DNA of 64,000 nt from Deltaproteobacteria bacterium (GTDB lineage Bacteria; Desulfobacterota_D; UBA1144; Nemesobacterales; UBA2774), in the NCBI GenBank assembly GCA_040223695.1, contig JAVKFU010000015.1, positions 42,534 through 106,533 of the forward strand, written 5' to 3'. The position numbers and the translations under genes were made by a program. Below, piece by piece: positions 16,486 through 25,544 of this stretch; position 1 is the stretch's first letter, and each line of letters starts with the position of its first letter. The notes beneath the pieces are model-generated. The model saw nothing but the letters and a program-made list of their open reading frames with translations. It did not search any database and was not told the DNA's origin.

Positions 16486-17634
16486 TTAAAAAGGAGGAGT
16501 GCAAAACTCGGTTGACAGGGTAGCGTCCGTGGGATCCCAAATATAGTTTCCATTATAGTCTATATAACCCATCCTGTGCTCTTTATAAACACGCGCAAAC
16601 CCGTTTTCGAATTTCGAGGCGGCGTCAAATGTGGGGTCGATCACCATCTTGCCCTTTCTGTCGATATAGCCGACCTTGTTATCAATCGAGACAAACGCGA
16701 GGTTCTCGGAAAAATCGGACGCTCCGTCATATCGCGGTTTTATAACCATCTTACCCATTTTGTCTATGTAGCCGACTTTATTTTTAATTGAGACCCGGGC
16801 AAGCCCGTCTGAAAAACTCCACGCTTTTTCGTATTCGGGTTTTATAGTGAATTTACCCATCTTGTCTATGAACCCGTATTTTTTGTTTATTTTTACAACT
16901 GCGAGACCTTCATTAAAGTCGTGGGCGTAATCGAAAGCCGGTTTTATCACAAGCCCGCCCCGCTTATTTATAAATCCGTGTTTAACGTCTGTGGCGACGC
17001 GCGCTAGGCCCTCTGAAAAGCTTGAGGCGCCGGACCACTCCGGCCCAATTACAAAATCCCCGTTCTTGTCAATAAAGCCCCGTTTGCCGCCGATGACCAC
17101 GAGTGCGAGACCTTCGGAAAAATTATTGGCAATATCGAACCTGGGTTCGATAACCATCTTCCCGCTCTTATCGATAAAGCCGTATTTACCGTTGATATTT
17201 ATGACTGCAAGACCCTCGGCAAACCCCCACGTGTTGTTAAAATCACTCCTCGTAACCAGCTTCCCTGTTTTATTTATGTAGCCTCTTTTCCCGTTGAGAA
17301 CGACAAGCGCCATACCTTCCGAAAAATCCGTGGCTCCGTCAAATACCGGTTCTATAACCATCTTACCGTCTCTGTCTATGTAACCGTATTTTGTGCCTAC
17401 GAGTATGCGTGCCAGACCATCGGAGAAGTTCGAAGCGACATCGTATCTGGGAAGTATTTCGATATCGCCTGAGGATTTAATGAAGCCAACTTTGCCGTCG
17501 AGAACCACTGGCAGCAGTTCGTCACTGCTCGAAGACGGAGCTTCAGCTCTGTTTTCACCGCAGGATGTCACTCCGATTAAAAGCAGCAGTATGGTTAAGA
17601 ATTTTGTTATACCTGAACTCGTTGCAGTCTTCAC
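16486..17634 (-). CDS. WG-repeat lipoprotein
   Basis: A 382-residue exported protein. The lipoprotein signal ends in GVTSC (Cys 25). From about residue 48 it consists of nine full 34-residue WG-type repeats and a partial tenth, each built on GYIDKxGKMVIxPxFDxAxxFSEGLAxVxxxxK. WG repeats form beta structures probably used for binding, but no specific ligand is known. The repeats are regular in length but diverged from each other, so they are not a recent expansion. It is transcribed on its own, opposite to the upstream sco gene. The function is unknown. Confidence 0.85.
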   Translation of the reverse strand: MKTATSSGITKFLTILLLLIGVTSCGENRAEAPSSSSDELLPVVLDGKVGFIKSSGDIEILPRYDVASNFSDGLARILVGTKYGYIDRDGKMVIEPVFDGATDFSEGMALVVLNGKRGYINKTGKLVTRSDFNNTWGFAEGLAVININGKYGFIDKSGKMVIEPRFDIANNFSEGLALVVIGGKRGFIDKNGDFVIGPEWSGASSFSEGLARVATDVKHGFINKRGGLVIKPAFDYAHDFNEGLAVVKINKKYGFIDKMGKFTIKPEYEKAWSFSDGLARVSIKNKVGYIDKMGKMVIKPRYDGASDFSENLAFVSIDNKVGYIDRKGKMVIDPTFDAASKFENGFARVYKEHRMGYIDYNGNYIWDPTDATLSTEFCTPPF

Positions 17635-17772
17635 TGAATGCGCCTTGCGAATTTTTTCATTATGATTTCATGTTGCTAACCCGAAAGTCGGGCGTCTGTA
17701 TATTACAATAGTATATAACGGCCGGATCTTCTTTGCATTGACTTTGTGGAACTATTTTCACCCGGTGCACGG

Positions 17773-19368
17773 TTACACGACCTCGTAATTTATCATCATA
17801 CCCTGGTCCTCATGTTCCAGGTTATGGCAATGTAGGAGATAGATCTGATCGCCCGGAAAATCGAGCGCAAACCGGACAGCGTATTTTACAGACTCCCCGG
17901 GCCAGACAAGTACCGTATCCTTCCATCCCATATCAGTCGGCATCCTTCCCTGAGTGTCGATCGCCAGACTGCTGATCTGCTGCGGGCTGTTTGTGCGCTC
18001 GAGTATCTGGAATTGAAAGGCGTGTATATGCATTGGATGCGGCATTGCAAGCGGGCCGTTCTGAATCGTCCAAATCTCCGTAGTGTCTCTATTCACCGTT
18101 ATAGGCACTTCTTCGGGATTGAATCTGAAGTTGTCGATAAACCAGGTACCTTCAATAGGGTTGGAAAGGGTAATGAGTCTTTCGCCGGCTCCCATAGTGT
18201 CAATAGGTATGATATCGGAAAGGGTTCCGGGAATCTCTCGGTCGTAGGCTATTTCGTTCGCTACGTTGAATTTCATTATAAAAAACTCTTCGCCGTTCAT
18301 CAGCGTGGAGGGCTGGTTGAAGTTCATATCGACGAGAGCGGGGTCCATCGGATCGAACTCAAGGCTCTTCAGGTATATTTCGTCGCCCTGCTGATGATCT
18401 CTGAAGTCAAAGAGTATGTCCACCCTTTCCGCGATACCTATGAATACCTCGGTTGCCTCATACGGCTTGTCCAACAGCCCGCCGTCATTCCCTACTATAT
18501 GGAACGGGAGCTCCCCGGAGCCGTTTGTAAAAGCGAGCCTGTAAGTCCTCGAATTGGAGGAATTGAGGAACCTGAATCTGTAGATTCTGGTATCGACTTC
18601 CAGGAGCGGTTTTATGGTGTTGTTTACGAGTATTCTGTCTCCGAGCACGCCGATAGTCTGAATCATCGGGTTTATTTCGAAGACCAGCTGCCCCTCCGCG
18701 TTGATGTTCCTGTCCTGCAGGCTTAGAGGTATTTCGGTCTGTCCAAGCTCCAGGTCGAGTGCGTCCCTGAGAGCGTCGTCGTTTTCGTCCTCGACTATAT
18801 AAAAACTCGCGAGTCCGAAATATGCCTGTCTGCCTACGAGCCTGTCCGGATGGGGGTGATACCAATATGCAGCCCCTCTGTTAATGACCTGATAATTATA
18901 ATTGTAAGAGGTATTGGGCTGTATTGCGGAATTCGGATGGCCGTCGTTGGCATGGTCCACTTCTAGCCCGTGCCAGTGAATTATGGTTTCCTCGTCCAAC
19001 TCGTTAAAGAGAGTGGCATCCACTGTGTCGCCCGTTCTAAGTCTAATAATCGGGTTATAATAAATTTTATCCCCCGTGTCTACCTCGTAGAGAAATGCGG
19101 AAGCGAGTTTGCCGGGAATAATTTCCGTCTCGGTTCCCTTGGGGGTTATAAGAAACGGTGCATCGGGATGGAACAAACCGTACAGCCCCTCATCTCCCGG
19201 GACGAGAAGCTGGTTTATGAAGCCTTCAGAAGACCTGGGATCCAAATTCATGCCTCCCCCGCCCCCGCTTCCCGTGCTGTCGCAGGAATGAAGAATAAAA
19301 CTCCCGCCACCTGCGGCTATGAATGATCCTCCTAAACTGATAAGCTTCAAAAACTCTCTTCTCTTCAT
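17773..19368 (-). CDS. Multicopper oxidase
   Basis: A 531-residue enzyme with a Tat-like N-terminus (KRREFLKLISLGG) and a cysteine at SCDSTGSGGGGG that could also be lipidated. All four copper-ligand clusters are visible: HWHGLEVDH, YWYHPHPD, HPMHIHAFQF and the C-terminal HCHNLEHEDQGMM, which holds the type 1 Cys, His and axial Met. This is the CueO/CotA/bilirubin oxidase group. The substrate could be Cu(I), Mn(II), Fe(II) or phenols. The methionine-rich segment of CueO is absent, which argues against a pure cuprous oxidase. The neighbouring copper proteins suggest a shared copper economy. Confidence 0.92.
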   Translation of the reverse strand: MKRREFLKLISLGGSFIAAGGGSFILHSCDSTGSGGGGGMNLDPRSSEGFINQLLVPGDEGLYGLFHPDAPFLITPKGTETEIIPGKLASAFLYEVDTGDKIYYNPIIRLRTGDTVDATLFNELDEETIIHWHGLEVDHANDGHPNSAIQPNTSYNYNYQVINRGAAYWYHPHPDRLVGRQAYFGLASFYIVEDENDDALRDALDLELGQTEIPLSLQDRNINAEGQLVFEINPMIQTIGVLGDRILVNNTIKPLLEVDTRIYRFRFLNSSNSRTYRLAFTNGSGELPFHIVGNDGGLLDKPYEATEVFIGIAERVDILFDFRDHQQGDEIYLKSLEFDPMDPALVDMNFNQPSTLMNGEEFFIMKFNVANEIAYDREIPGTLSDIIPIDTMGAGERLITLSNPIEGTWFIDNFRFNPEEVPITVNRDTTEIWTIQNGPLAMPHPMHIHAFQFQILERTNSPQQISSLAIDTQGRMPTDMGWKDTVLVWPGESVKYAVRFALDFPGDQIYLLHCHNLEHEDQGMMINYEVV

Positions 19369-19512
19369 GATAAATCTCTTCCTCCTTTGGTAATTGCCGA
19401 TGCAATCTTTCAGGTCAGATTATGAACTATTTCTTATAATCCGGTGAATTCATTTCGCGCCTACCACCGGTCGATATCGGTATTATCCTCCGCACATTTA
19501 ATTCTGTAATTG

Positions 19513-20460
19513 TCAGTTTTTTTCATCTTTACTCCTGTTATTCCCATCGTCCGTCTTTGAGTTATCCTTGTCGGTCCCTTGATCCTGTTCTTCCTCGACT
19601 TTGACTTTATACATCATGGCTTTTCCCGTTTTATAAAGCCTGAACCTCGCGAGTGATTCTTCTTTTGAAGCTTCGGACATCTTTTCATCATAGGTGACCT
19701 TTATATCGTCCGGAACTTCAAACCGGCTTTGGGTAATATCAACATCAACCTCTATATCCGTTGCCATGAGCTCGCTTACCGAGGTGAACTGCTCCGTTAC
19801 CATCTTGAGTGGTATCTTTGCTTCTCTCCATATCCACGTTTTTCTGTAATATGGCGGATCGATGCCGGCTTGAATCGAGGTCATTAAAGACTCTTCGGTC
19901 GGTTTTTCCCCATATTCGTATATATCACATTTTCTACCTAAAATTTCTCCGGTCCCTGTTTTCTTGCCCAATCCCAACAGGTCCAGCGAAACAACGCCTC
20001 TTCTGTCCATTCTCTTATGAAAAGCTTCTTTTTCCGTTTTTGACAATTTTTCATATTCAGGTTTTGCGTATTTGGCGGAATTGTCTATTTTTTTACCTGA
20101 CTTATCTGCAAGGTCGATGAAATACACAAACTCAGGGTCTATTATCTGAAGCCTTTCGACGGTCCTGGGTTCCCCATCATCCGACGGTAAGCTCATTTTC
20201 ACCGTCTTCGCGAATCTATCCCCTTCTATATAGACGGTTTCCGAGCCCTGATACGTCTTTTTCTCCATTCCGGGGTGGCCGTACTCAGTCTTACCTTTGT
20301 AATTTATAACTAGGCTTTTAAATGGATATTTTTTCACATACGGACTGGGGAATTCGGCATCGCCGGTCTTGCCGTTTTGCTCCGAAGCATAAGCCGTATT
20401 CAAGAAAAAAGGTATTAGGCTGAGCGCAATTAATAAGAAAGAACAGTTGAGTTTTTTCAT
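19513..20460 (-). CDS. Exported protein, LolA/DUF4412-like fold suspected
   Basis: A 315-residue protein with a Sec signal (residues 1-25, ending NTAYA). The body contains paired beta-strand stretches (YQGSETVYIEGDRFAKTVKM, RKCDIYEYGEKPTEES, KTWIWREAKIPLKMVTEQ) that resemble LolA/outer-membrane-lipoprotein-sorting-like proteins such as DUF4412, in which a conserved W..K.IPLK strand is common. The C-terminus is a low-complexity charged tail (EEEQDQGTDKDNSKTDD). It lies 144 bp upstream of the multicopper oxidase in the same direction and may be expressed with it. The function is unknown. Confidence 0.6.
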   Translation of the reverse strand: MKKLNCSFLLIALSLIPFFLNTAYASEQNGKTGDAEFPSPYVKKYPFKSLVINYKGKTEYGHPGMEKKTYQGSETVYIEGDRFAKTVKMSLPSDDGEPRTVERLQIIDPEFVYFIDLADKSGKKIDNSAKYAKPEYEKLSKTEKEAFHKRMDRRGVVSLDLLGLGKKTGTGEILGRKCDIYEYGEKPTEESLMTSIQAGIDPPYYRKTWIWREAKIPLKMVTEQFTSVSELMATDIEVDVDITQSRFEVPDDIKVTYDEKMSEASKEESLARFRLYKTGKAMMYKVKVEEEQDQGTDKDNSKTDDGNNRSKDEKN

Positions 20461-20809
20461 ATATAACCCCTTAATATTAAAGTCAAAATGTGTAAGCAGT
20501 ACCTTGATGAAATAAGGTCTTTCATTATTGAAAAAATCGCCTTATGGTCAACAATGTAGTCAAAAATATATGATTTGATCGATTTAAATATGATTATATA
20601 AAATAGGTGCTTTCTTTGATATAGTGGATTAGATGATTGTTCTGTGGTAATAAATGATAGAAGCATATTGGTATATCCACTACAATAGCCCCTGAAAGAT
20701 TTGATAGATTATACTAAAAAGATTAAAAATAGAGGCTTAACTTTGAATAAAATGAGTTGGGCGTGTAGGATTCGATACTTAACCTGGAAAAACCGGAGAG
20801 TTAGAATCA
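20461..20809. other. AT-rich divergent intergenic region
   Basis: 349 bp between two divergent genes. It must hold both promoters. I saw no RNA gene, terminator or convincing palindrome; the segment at 20574-20590 (TTGATCGATTTAAA) only loosely resembles an FNR site. Confidence 0.4.
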
Positions 20810-21316
20810 GTGCAAATCCTCTATCTGATCTCGGTGTGGCTGCATATAATATCCTCAATAATCTGGGTAGGCGGGATGTTTTTTCTCATACTCGTTCTAA
20901 TTCCGGTATTGCGTGACCCGGAGTACGAAAGTATATTCTCAAGGCTTTTTCTAAAGATCGGTCAGCGCTTCCGTAATGTGGGCTGGATATCACTTTGTCT
21001 GCTTGTGCTGACGGGAATTATTAACCTTGCTTTCCGCGGTTATGATTTCTCCGATTTCTTAAGCGGCAGGATTTTCGTTGGTACTTTCGGGCATGTTCTG
21101 CTTCAGAAGTTGGTAGCCGTTGTACTTATTTTGCTGATCAGCATAGTCCATGATTTCTGGATAGGGCCCAGAGCGATGGCCCTGATAAGGCGGGAGCCCA
21201 AGTCCCCCGAAAGCAGGAAATACAGACTAATAACCGTCTGGCTGGGACGGCTTAATTTTGTACTGGCAATTCTTGTTGTTGCCCTTGCCGTAGTGCTCGT
21301 CAGAGGGGGTATCTAG
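20810..21316 (+). CDS. CopD-like integral membrane protein
   Basis: A 168-residue protein with four predicted helices. It begins LYLISVWLHIISSIIWVGGMFF, the His-x(n)-WVGG pattern of CopD/DUF2269-type proteins, and has further histidines at the membrane face (HVLLQK, IVHDFW). The GTG at 20810 is preceded by GGAGAG. It could move copper or bind haem; a HemJ-type protoporphyrinogen oxidase was considered because hemG is next door, but the HemJ signature is not evident. It converges with the hemG cluster. Confidence 0.7.
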   Translation: MQILYLISVWLHIISSIIWVGGMFFLILVLIPVLRDPEYESIFSRLFLKIGQRFRNVGWISLCLLVLTGIINLAFRGYDFSDFLSGRIFVGTFGHVLLQKLVAVVLILLISIVHDFWIGPRAMALIRREPKSPESRKYRLITVWLGRLNFVLAILVVALAVVLVRGGI

Positions 21317-21401
21317 GAATCACGGCAATAATTTATCGACAGCTTTCTATTTGACTCATTAATCCCGAATTTGTTGATTTCGGCTTTTTCATCAGGTGAT
21401 T

Positions 21402-21626
21402 CTATTTTACGTTGTGTCTGAATCTGTGCGGAAGGAATTGCTTTATGAAAAACAGAATGAACTTGATGCGGAAAAAGAACCAAAATATGAATTTGAAATC
21501 CTCTGAATCGAGATATATCTTGATTTTCCACACCCCGACCTCCGCATCGAAGACGACATTATCACCCTCAATTGCATATTCTCCTAAAAGCACGTCAAGC
21601 TCCCCGCTCGGGCTTGAGATTTTCAC
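21402..21626 (-). CDS. Small hypothetical protein translationally coupled to hemG
   Basis: 74 codons beginning with GTG inside the hemG stop (GTGA overlap). The first 43 residues (starting VKISSPSGELDVLLGEYAIE) look like a soluble beta domain; the rest is aromatic-rich and basic, ending FIKQFLPHRFRHNVK. The stop-start overlap and the ordinary codon pattern in the first half suggest a real gene, but there is no recognised family. It could be a peripheral membrane partner of HemG. Confidence 0.45.
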   Translation of the reverse strand: MKISSPSGELDVLLGEYAIEGDNVVFDAEVGVWKIKIYLDSEDFKFIFWFFFRIKFILFFIKQFLPHRFRHNVK

Positions 21627-23116
21627 GACGCTGCTCCTTTGCCTCTGCGAATGAAATCAAACAACTCCCCGGCTGCTTTTTCCCCGGAACGGACGCAGTC
21701 GGGAATGCCCATTCCTTCATATGCGTTTCCCGCGACCATCAGCCCGGGATATTTACTCAGTCCTGTATTTATACGGGATATGCGCTCCAGGTGCCCAACT
21801 TCGTATTGGGGCATCGAACGCTCGTATCTCCTTATCTGCTCGAATACCGGTCTGGATCTGATACCGAGGATCTCGTTTAACGAATTGTGCGCGTCCTCCG
21901 CGATTGTTGAATCATCCGTTCCACCGATATCCTGATCTGCCGCATCGCTGATAAAGCATCGCAGGATGACCTTTTCCCGGGGGGCGCGTCCTCCGAACTT
22001 CACACTGCTGAAAGAGCATGCCATAATGGGAAGCCCCTCGCTTTCCGGTACTACGAAACCGTGTCCGTCGAGCGGGTGCGCGATGGCCTCGCGGTTGTAG
22101 ATGAGGTTTATCACGACCGGAGACGAGTATTTGATTCCCGATAGCTCCCGGGCCAGAACGGGGTCGAGTTCTTCGACCATGCCGCCTGCGGTGCAGGCCG
22201 GAGTGGCAATTATAACGCCGTCGCAGTCAATAATTTCATTATGTTCCGTTTTTATTTTCCATCCGTTATTTATTCTGGTTATTCCTGTTACGGCTGTGTT
22301 CAGATGTATGGATACGAGGTTCAGTTTAGAGGCCAGCTCCTCCGTTAAGGTTCGCATTCCGTTCTTCAGGGATATGAACCGGCTGTGCTCCGGTTTGCCG
22401 TTCGTATTCTTTCCGGACCCTTCCGATATCCGTTGTTTCCTCATCCCCAGTATTAAGCTTCTATACTTTTCTTCCATTTGAACGAGGTGGGGCATCGTAG
22501 CCAGAGTGCTCAGTGTTTCCGGCTTCCCGCCGTATATCCCTCCCAGCATCGGCTGCACAAAACGGTTAAGTGCCTCCCTGCCGAGTCTTCTCGTGATGAA
22601 GTCTGCCACGCTCTCATCCTCTACTGAGTTTCTTCTTGGGAGTAGCGTGTCGAGTGACATGCGGAGCTTGCCCCGCCATGTAAAAAGCGGGGAGGCAACA
22701 AAAGGCATCAGTCTTGTCGGGGCGAGCAGGAATCCATCGGGAACAGGTACGAGTCTCTTTCCTATTACCACGAATACGCGCCTCGCCTCGTCGTCCGATC
22801 CGATTATATCCTGCTCAAGCCCAATGCGCCTGCATAGATCGAGTGCCCAGGGTTTTGAAGCGACAAATGAGTCTGGCCCTTCCTCGATTAAAAGTCCCCC
22901 GGCCGACTTTGAGGAAATTACGCCGCCCAGTTTTCCGCTTCCTTCAAGCAGAATAACTTCGGGGTTAATATCATTTTTCAGACCTAGCTCCTGAAGGCGA
23001 TGTGCGGAGCTGAGCCCTGTTATTCCTCCTCCGATAACCACTATTCTGCCAGGTTTGTATCTTTTAAATATCGAATGAGCCCTGTTTGTGCTGGAAGACG
23101 GTATCGAGCTATGCAT
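21623..23116 (-). CDS. hemG: Protoporphyrinogen/coproporphyrinogen oxidase HemG (HemY type)
   Basis: A 497-residue FAD enzyme. The N-terminal Rossmann motif VIGGGITGLSSAHRL (about residue 31) and the following EGSGKLGGVISS are the FAD-binding hallmarks of the oxygen-dependent HemY/PPOX family. The C-terminal VAGNAYEGMGIPDCVRSGEKAA closes the FAD site. It oxidises protoporphyrinogen IX (or coproporphyrinogen III) in late haem synthesis. The first 30 residues are an unusual basic and serine-rich extension. A second start, nearer the GRIVVIGGG strand, is not obvious. The haem supply suits the abundance of c-type cytochromes nearby. Confidence 0.9.
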   Translation of the reverse strand: MHSSIPSSSTNRAHSIFKRYKPGRIVVIGGGITGLSSAHRLQELGLKNDINPEVILLEGSGKLGGVISSKSAGGLLIEEGPDSFVASKPWALDLCRRIGLEQDIIGSDDEARRVFVVIGKRLVPVPDGFLLAPTRLMPFVASPLFTWRGKLRMSLDTLLPRRNSVEDESVADFITRRLGREALNRFVQPMLGGIYGGKPETLSTLATMPHLVQMEEKYRSLILGMRKQRISEGSGKNTNGKPEHSRFISLKNGMRTLTEELASKLNLVSIHLNTAVTGITRINNGWKIKTEHNEIIDCDGVIIATPACTAGGMVEELDPVLARELSGIKYSSPVVINLIYNREAIAHPLDGHGFVVPESEGLPIMACSFSSVKFGGRAPREKVILRCFISDAADQDIGGTDDSTIAEDAHNSLNEILGIRSRPVFEQIRRYERSMPQYEVGHLERISRINTGLSKYPGLMVAGNAYEGMGIPDCVRSGEKAAGELFDFIRRGKGAAS

Positions 23117-23459
23117 TCATAGTTTCCGTAATATTTTCTTGACAACCAATAGCTTACAACTTCTCCTTTGGAAATATGAAGATGGCAAAAAGAGTGCCAT
23201 CGTAAGTTCTTTTGTTTGAGCGGGAATTCGACCCGAGTGAGTGTCAAATGTCAGAATTTCTTACGATATCAATATTACGCTCCATTGAGTTGCTGAATTC
23301 ATTTTCAGCAGCCGGGCATCCTCGAGACGCTCTATTCGCGGGCGTTATCGGATAATAATGGCGGTTTTAATGTTACCGGGTTAAACCCTCCATAATGGCA
23401 TGAAGGTTGCATAATCAGCATTTTGGAGAGGATTATACTTTATACCGGAGGAGCCGCTC
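23117..23459. other. Divergent promoter region between hemG and radical SAM gene
   Basis: 343 bp with no gene. A purine-rich ribosome site (CCGGAGGAG) lies just before the start at 23460. No clear operator was recognised. Confidence 0.4.
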
Positions 23460-24602
23460 ATGAAAAGATTACAGGATATCGATTTTTCCGTTACCCCTTT
23501 TGTCGCGATATGGGAAGTAACTCAGGCTTGCGACCTTGCGTGCCGTCATTGCAGGGCCGAGGCGATAAGTCATCGTGATCCCGGGGAGCTCACGACACTG
23601 GAAGGGTTCGATCTCATCAATAAAATTCACTCTATGGGAACTCCGATAATGGTACTAAGCGGGGGCGACCCCGTACAGCGAGAAGATATCTTTCAACTTA
23701 TAACACATGGTGCGGACCTCGGTATGCGTATGGCGACGATTCCCGCAGCCACGTCAAGGCTGACCCCGGAGCTGGTGACAGGGCTCAGGGACGCCGGTGT
23801 GGCCCAGATAGCGCTAAGTCTCGACGGGCCGAATAGTGATGTGCACGACTCCTTTCGCGGGGTTCCGGGAGCTTTCGATAAAACGATGAAAGGCGCCGAA
23901 TACGCCCACGCCGCGGGCATTCCCCTTCAGATAAACACGACATTCAGCAGTCACAATTTCGATTGCTTCGATGAAATCGCGCGGGTTGTAAAAGACCTTG
24001 ATGTAGTCTTCTGGGAAGTTTTTTTTCTTGTCCCGGTAGGTAGAGGAAAGGTTTTGAAGCAGATGAAGGCCCTTGAGTATGAAAAGCTGTTTGAAAAGCT
24101 TTACAGATTTTCTAAAGAAGTTGATTTCATAGTCAAGATTACCGAGGCACAGCACTACAGGCGCTACGTGATAGAGCAGGAGACGAAAAACAGGTACGCC
24201 GGCGGGAGTTATTCTGGAATAGAGCTTCCGGGAAGACTGACGCGTGATTTCGGACCGGGGGGCAGCATCGGACTCGCGCCAAAGGGTGTTAATTCGGGAA
24301 ACGGCTTCGTATTTATTTCTCACACGGGAGAGGTTTTCCCGAGCGGTTTTCTCCCTATCTCGGCCGGGAACGTGAGGGACGAGAGCATAGTGGAAATTTA
24401 CAGAAACTCGCCGCTTTTCCGGGAGATAAGGGACTATGACGGGCTTAAAGGCAAATGCGGGTTATGTGAGTATAGGGACGTCTGCGGAGGCTCGAGGGCG
24501 AGAGCCTATGCCGTCACAGGGGACTATATGGAGTCCGAGCCCTACTGCGCTTACATACCCGAGCCCTATAAAGCGAGATACCGCAATGAAGAAGCTGTAT
24601 AA
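23460..24602 (+). CDS. Radical SAM/SPASM protein, haem-biosynthesis-like (TIGR04053-like)
   Basis: A 380-residue enzyme. The radical SAM cluster motif CDLACRHC is at about residue 25, followed by the GGDP SAM-binding motif (LSGGDPVQ). The C-terminal SPASM-type cysteines occur in CGLCEYRDVCGGSRARAYAVTG with a final EPYC. This layout matches the group related to AhbD and NirJ, which modify haem side chains or make haem d1. The gene lies beside hemG and overlaps a Crp/Fnr gene by 17 bp. A role in anaerobic haem maturation is plausible, but peptide-modifying enzymes share the same fold. Confidence 0.85.
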   Translation: MKRLQDIDFSVTPFVAIWEVTQACDLACRHCRAEAISHRDPGELTTLEGFDLINKIHSMGTPIMVLSGGDPVQREDIFQLITHGADLGMRMATIPAATSRLTPELVTGLRDAGVAQIALSLDGPNSDVHDSFRGVPGAFDKTMKGAEYAHAAGIPLQINTTFSSHNFDCFDEIARVVKDLDVVFWEVFFLVPVGRGKVLKQMKALEYEKLFEKLYRFSKEVDFIVKITEAQHYRRYVIEQETKNRYAGGSYSGIELPGRLTRDFGPGGSIGLAPKGVNSGNGFVFISHTGEVFPSGFLPISAGNVRDESIVEIYRNSPLFREIRDYDGLKGKCGLCEYRDVCGGSRARAYAVTGDYMESEPYCAYIPEPYKARYRNEEAV

Positions 24603-25299
24603 GCGACAGGAGTTTAAGAGCTGCACCACATGCGGGTCCAGAGCCGACAGCATATTTTGTGACCTGAATCAATCCGGCCTTCAGGAGCTGGAGACTATTC
24701 AGCAGAAGTTGAAATATCCCGGCGGTACTATTTTATTTCTCGAGGGAGAAAGACCGCGCGGCGTTTATTGCGTGTGCTCGGGGCGTATTAAACTTTCTAT
24801 TCACGCAGCGGACGGAAGGGCCGTCACAGTGGGTTATGCGTCGAACGGGTACATCGTTGGAACAAGAGCGGTTTTATCGGGGAATCCCCATGACATAACC
24901 GCAAGGACGGTTGAAGAATCGCAGCTGAGTTTTATGGATAGAGAGCGTTTCCTGAGTTTCTTGAAAAGACGCGGGGAAGTCAGTTTCAGGTTGTCGGAGG
25001 CACTGGGCGACGAATTGTCGGAATCTTACGAGGATATTAAAAATATAGCCCTGGGATCTTCATACGAGCGTCTCGTTTCAGTTCTTCTGAGACTCTGCGA
25101 TAAGTTCGGCGAGCCCTCATCGGAAGGAATTCTTATAAAACTTAACTTGAGCCAGGAGGAGCTGGCCGAGATGGCGTGTATGTCGAGAAGAACGCTCAGC
25201 AGAGCTGTTCAGAGGCTGAAAAAGGTGCGTATAATCAAGTGTGACCGGCGAGTTATGATTATTAGGGACAGAAACTCGCTCGCCAAGCTTCTTTCATAG
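24586..25299 (+). CDS. Crp/Fnr family transcriptional regulator with N-terminal cysteines
   Basis: A 237-residue regulator starting at the ATG inside the end of the radical SAM gene. The N-terminus carries CTTCGSRADSIFC, a Cys arrangement seen in Fnr-like proteins that hold an iron-sulfur cluster or sense redox. The cNMP-binding-like barrel follows (GGTILFLEGERPRGVYCVCSGRIKL), then a long dimer helix and a winged HTH (LSQEELAEMACMSRRTLSRAVQRLK). The tight overlap implies it is co-expressed with the radical SAM enzyme. It may control this cluster, the ferredoxin gene downstream or the cytochrome operons in response to oxygen or NO. Confidence 0.88.
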   Translation: MKKLYKRQEFKSCTTCGSRADSIFCDLNQSGLQELETIQQKLKYPGGTILFLEGERPRGVYCVCSGRIKLSIHAADGRAVTVGYASNGYIVGTRAVLSGNPHDITARTVEESQLSFMDRERFLSFLKRRGEVSFRLSEALGDELSESYEDIKNIALGSSYERLVSVLLRLCDKFGEPSSEGILIKLNLSQEELAEMACMSRRTLSRAVQRLKKVRIIKCDRRVMIIRDRNSLAKLLS

Positions 25300-25361
25300 A
25301 AGTATTTTCTCCGGCACGGATAAAATTCAAATAAATTATCATCGCATACTTAGAGCCCGAG

Positions 25362-25377
25362 TGAGACATTTGTCTCA
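25362..25377. promoter_or_regulatory. Palindrome TGAGACA-TT-TGTCTCA, candidate operator
   Basis: A perfect 7-bp inverted repeat with a 2-base spacer, 22 bp before a good -35 box. Its geometry (16 bp, TGA...TCA ends) is close to Crp/Fnr-type sites, and a Crp/Fnr gene ends 62 bp upstream. Autoregulation or control of the ferredoxin gene is inferred. Confidence 0.5.
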
Positions 25378-25398
25378 AACGGACAGGGACTTCTGACC

Positions 25399-25428
25399 TT
25401 GACGAAATTCCCTTTAAGGAAGAATAAT
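25399..25428 (+). promoter_or_regulatory. Candidate sigma-70 promoter for the ferredoxin gene
   Basis: TTGACG at 25399-25404, an 18-bp spacer and AATAAT at 25423-25428. The palindrome at 25362 sits immediately upstream, an activator-like position. The leader to the ferredoxin start is about 110 bases. Confidence 0.5.
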
Positions 25429-25544
25429 AATTAGAATTCATTACGGTGATGCAAGGTTATCTGCGTCATTGGCTCCAAAACTTACACGGGGCATGTGAGT
25501 CATCTTTTCGGGTAATAAATTAGTATAAATTTTGGAGGGAAAAT

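Noticed and set aside
18013..18726. A 237-codon open frame opposite the multicopper oxidase
   Set aside because: Antisense shadow of a well-supported gene with all four copper motifs.
20457..20666. A 69-codon frame upstream of the exported protein at 20460
   Set aside because: No ribosome site or family; it falls in the AT-rich promoter region.
20810..21316. HemJ-type protoporphyrinogen oxidase
   Set aside because: The position next to hemG is suggestive, but the WVGG-type start matches CopD-like proteins better and the HemJ conserved residues were not seen.
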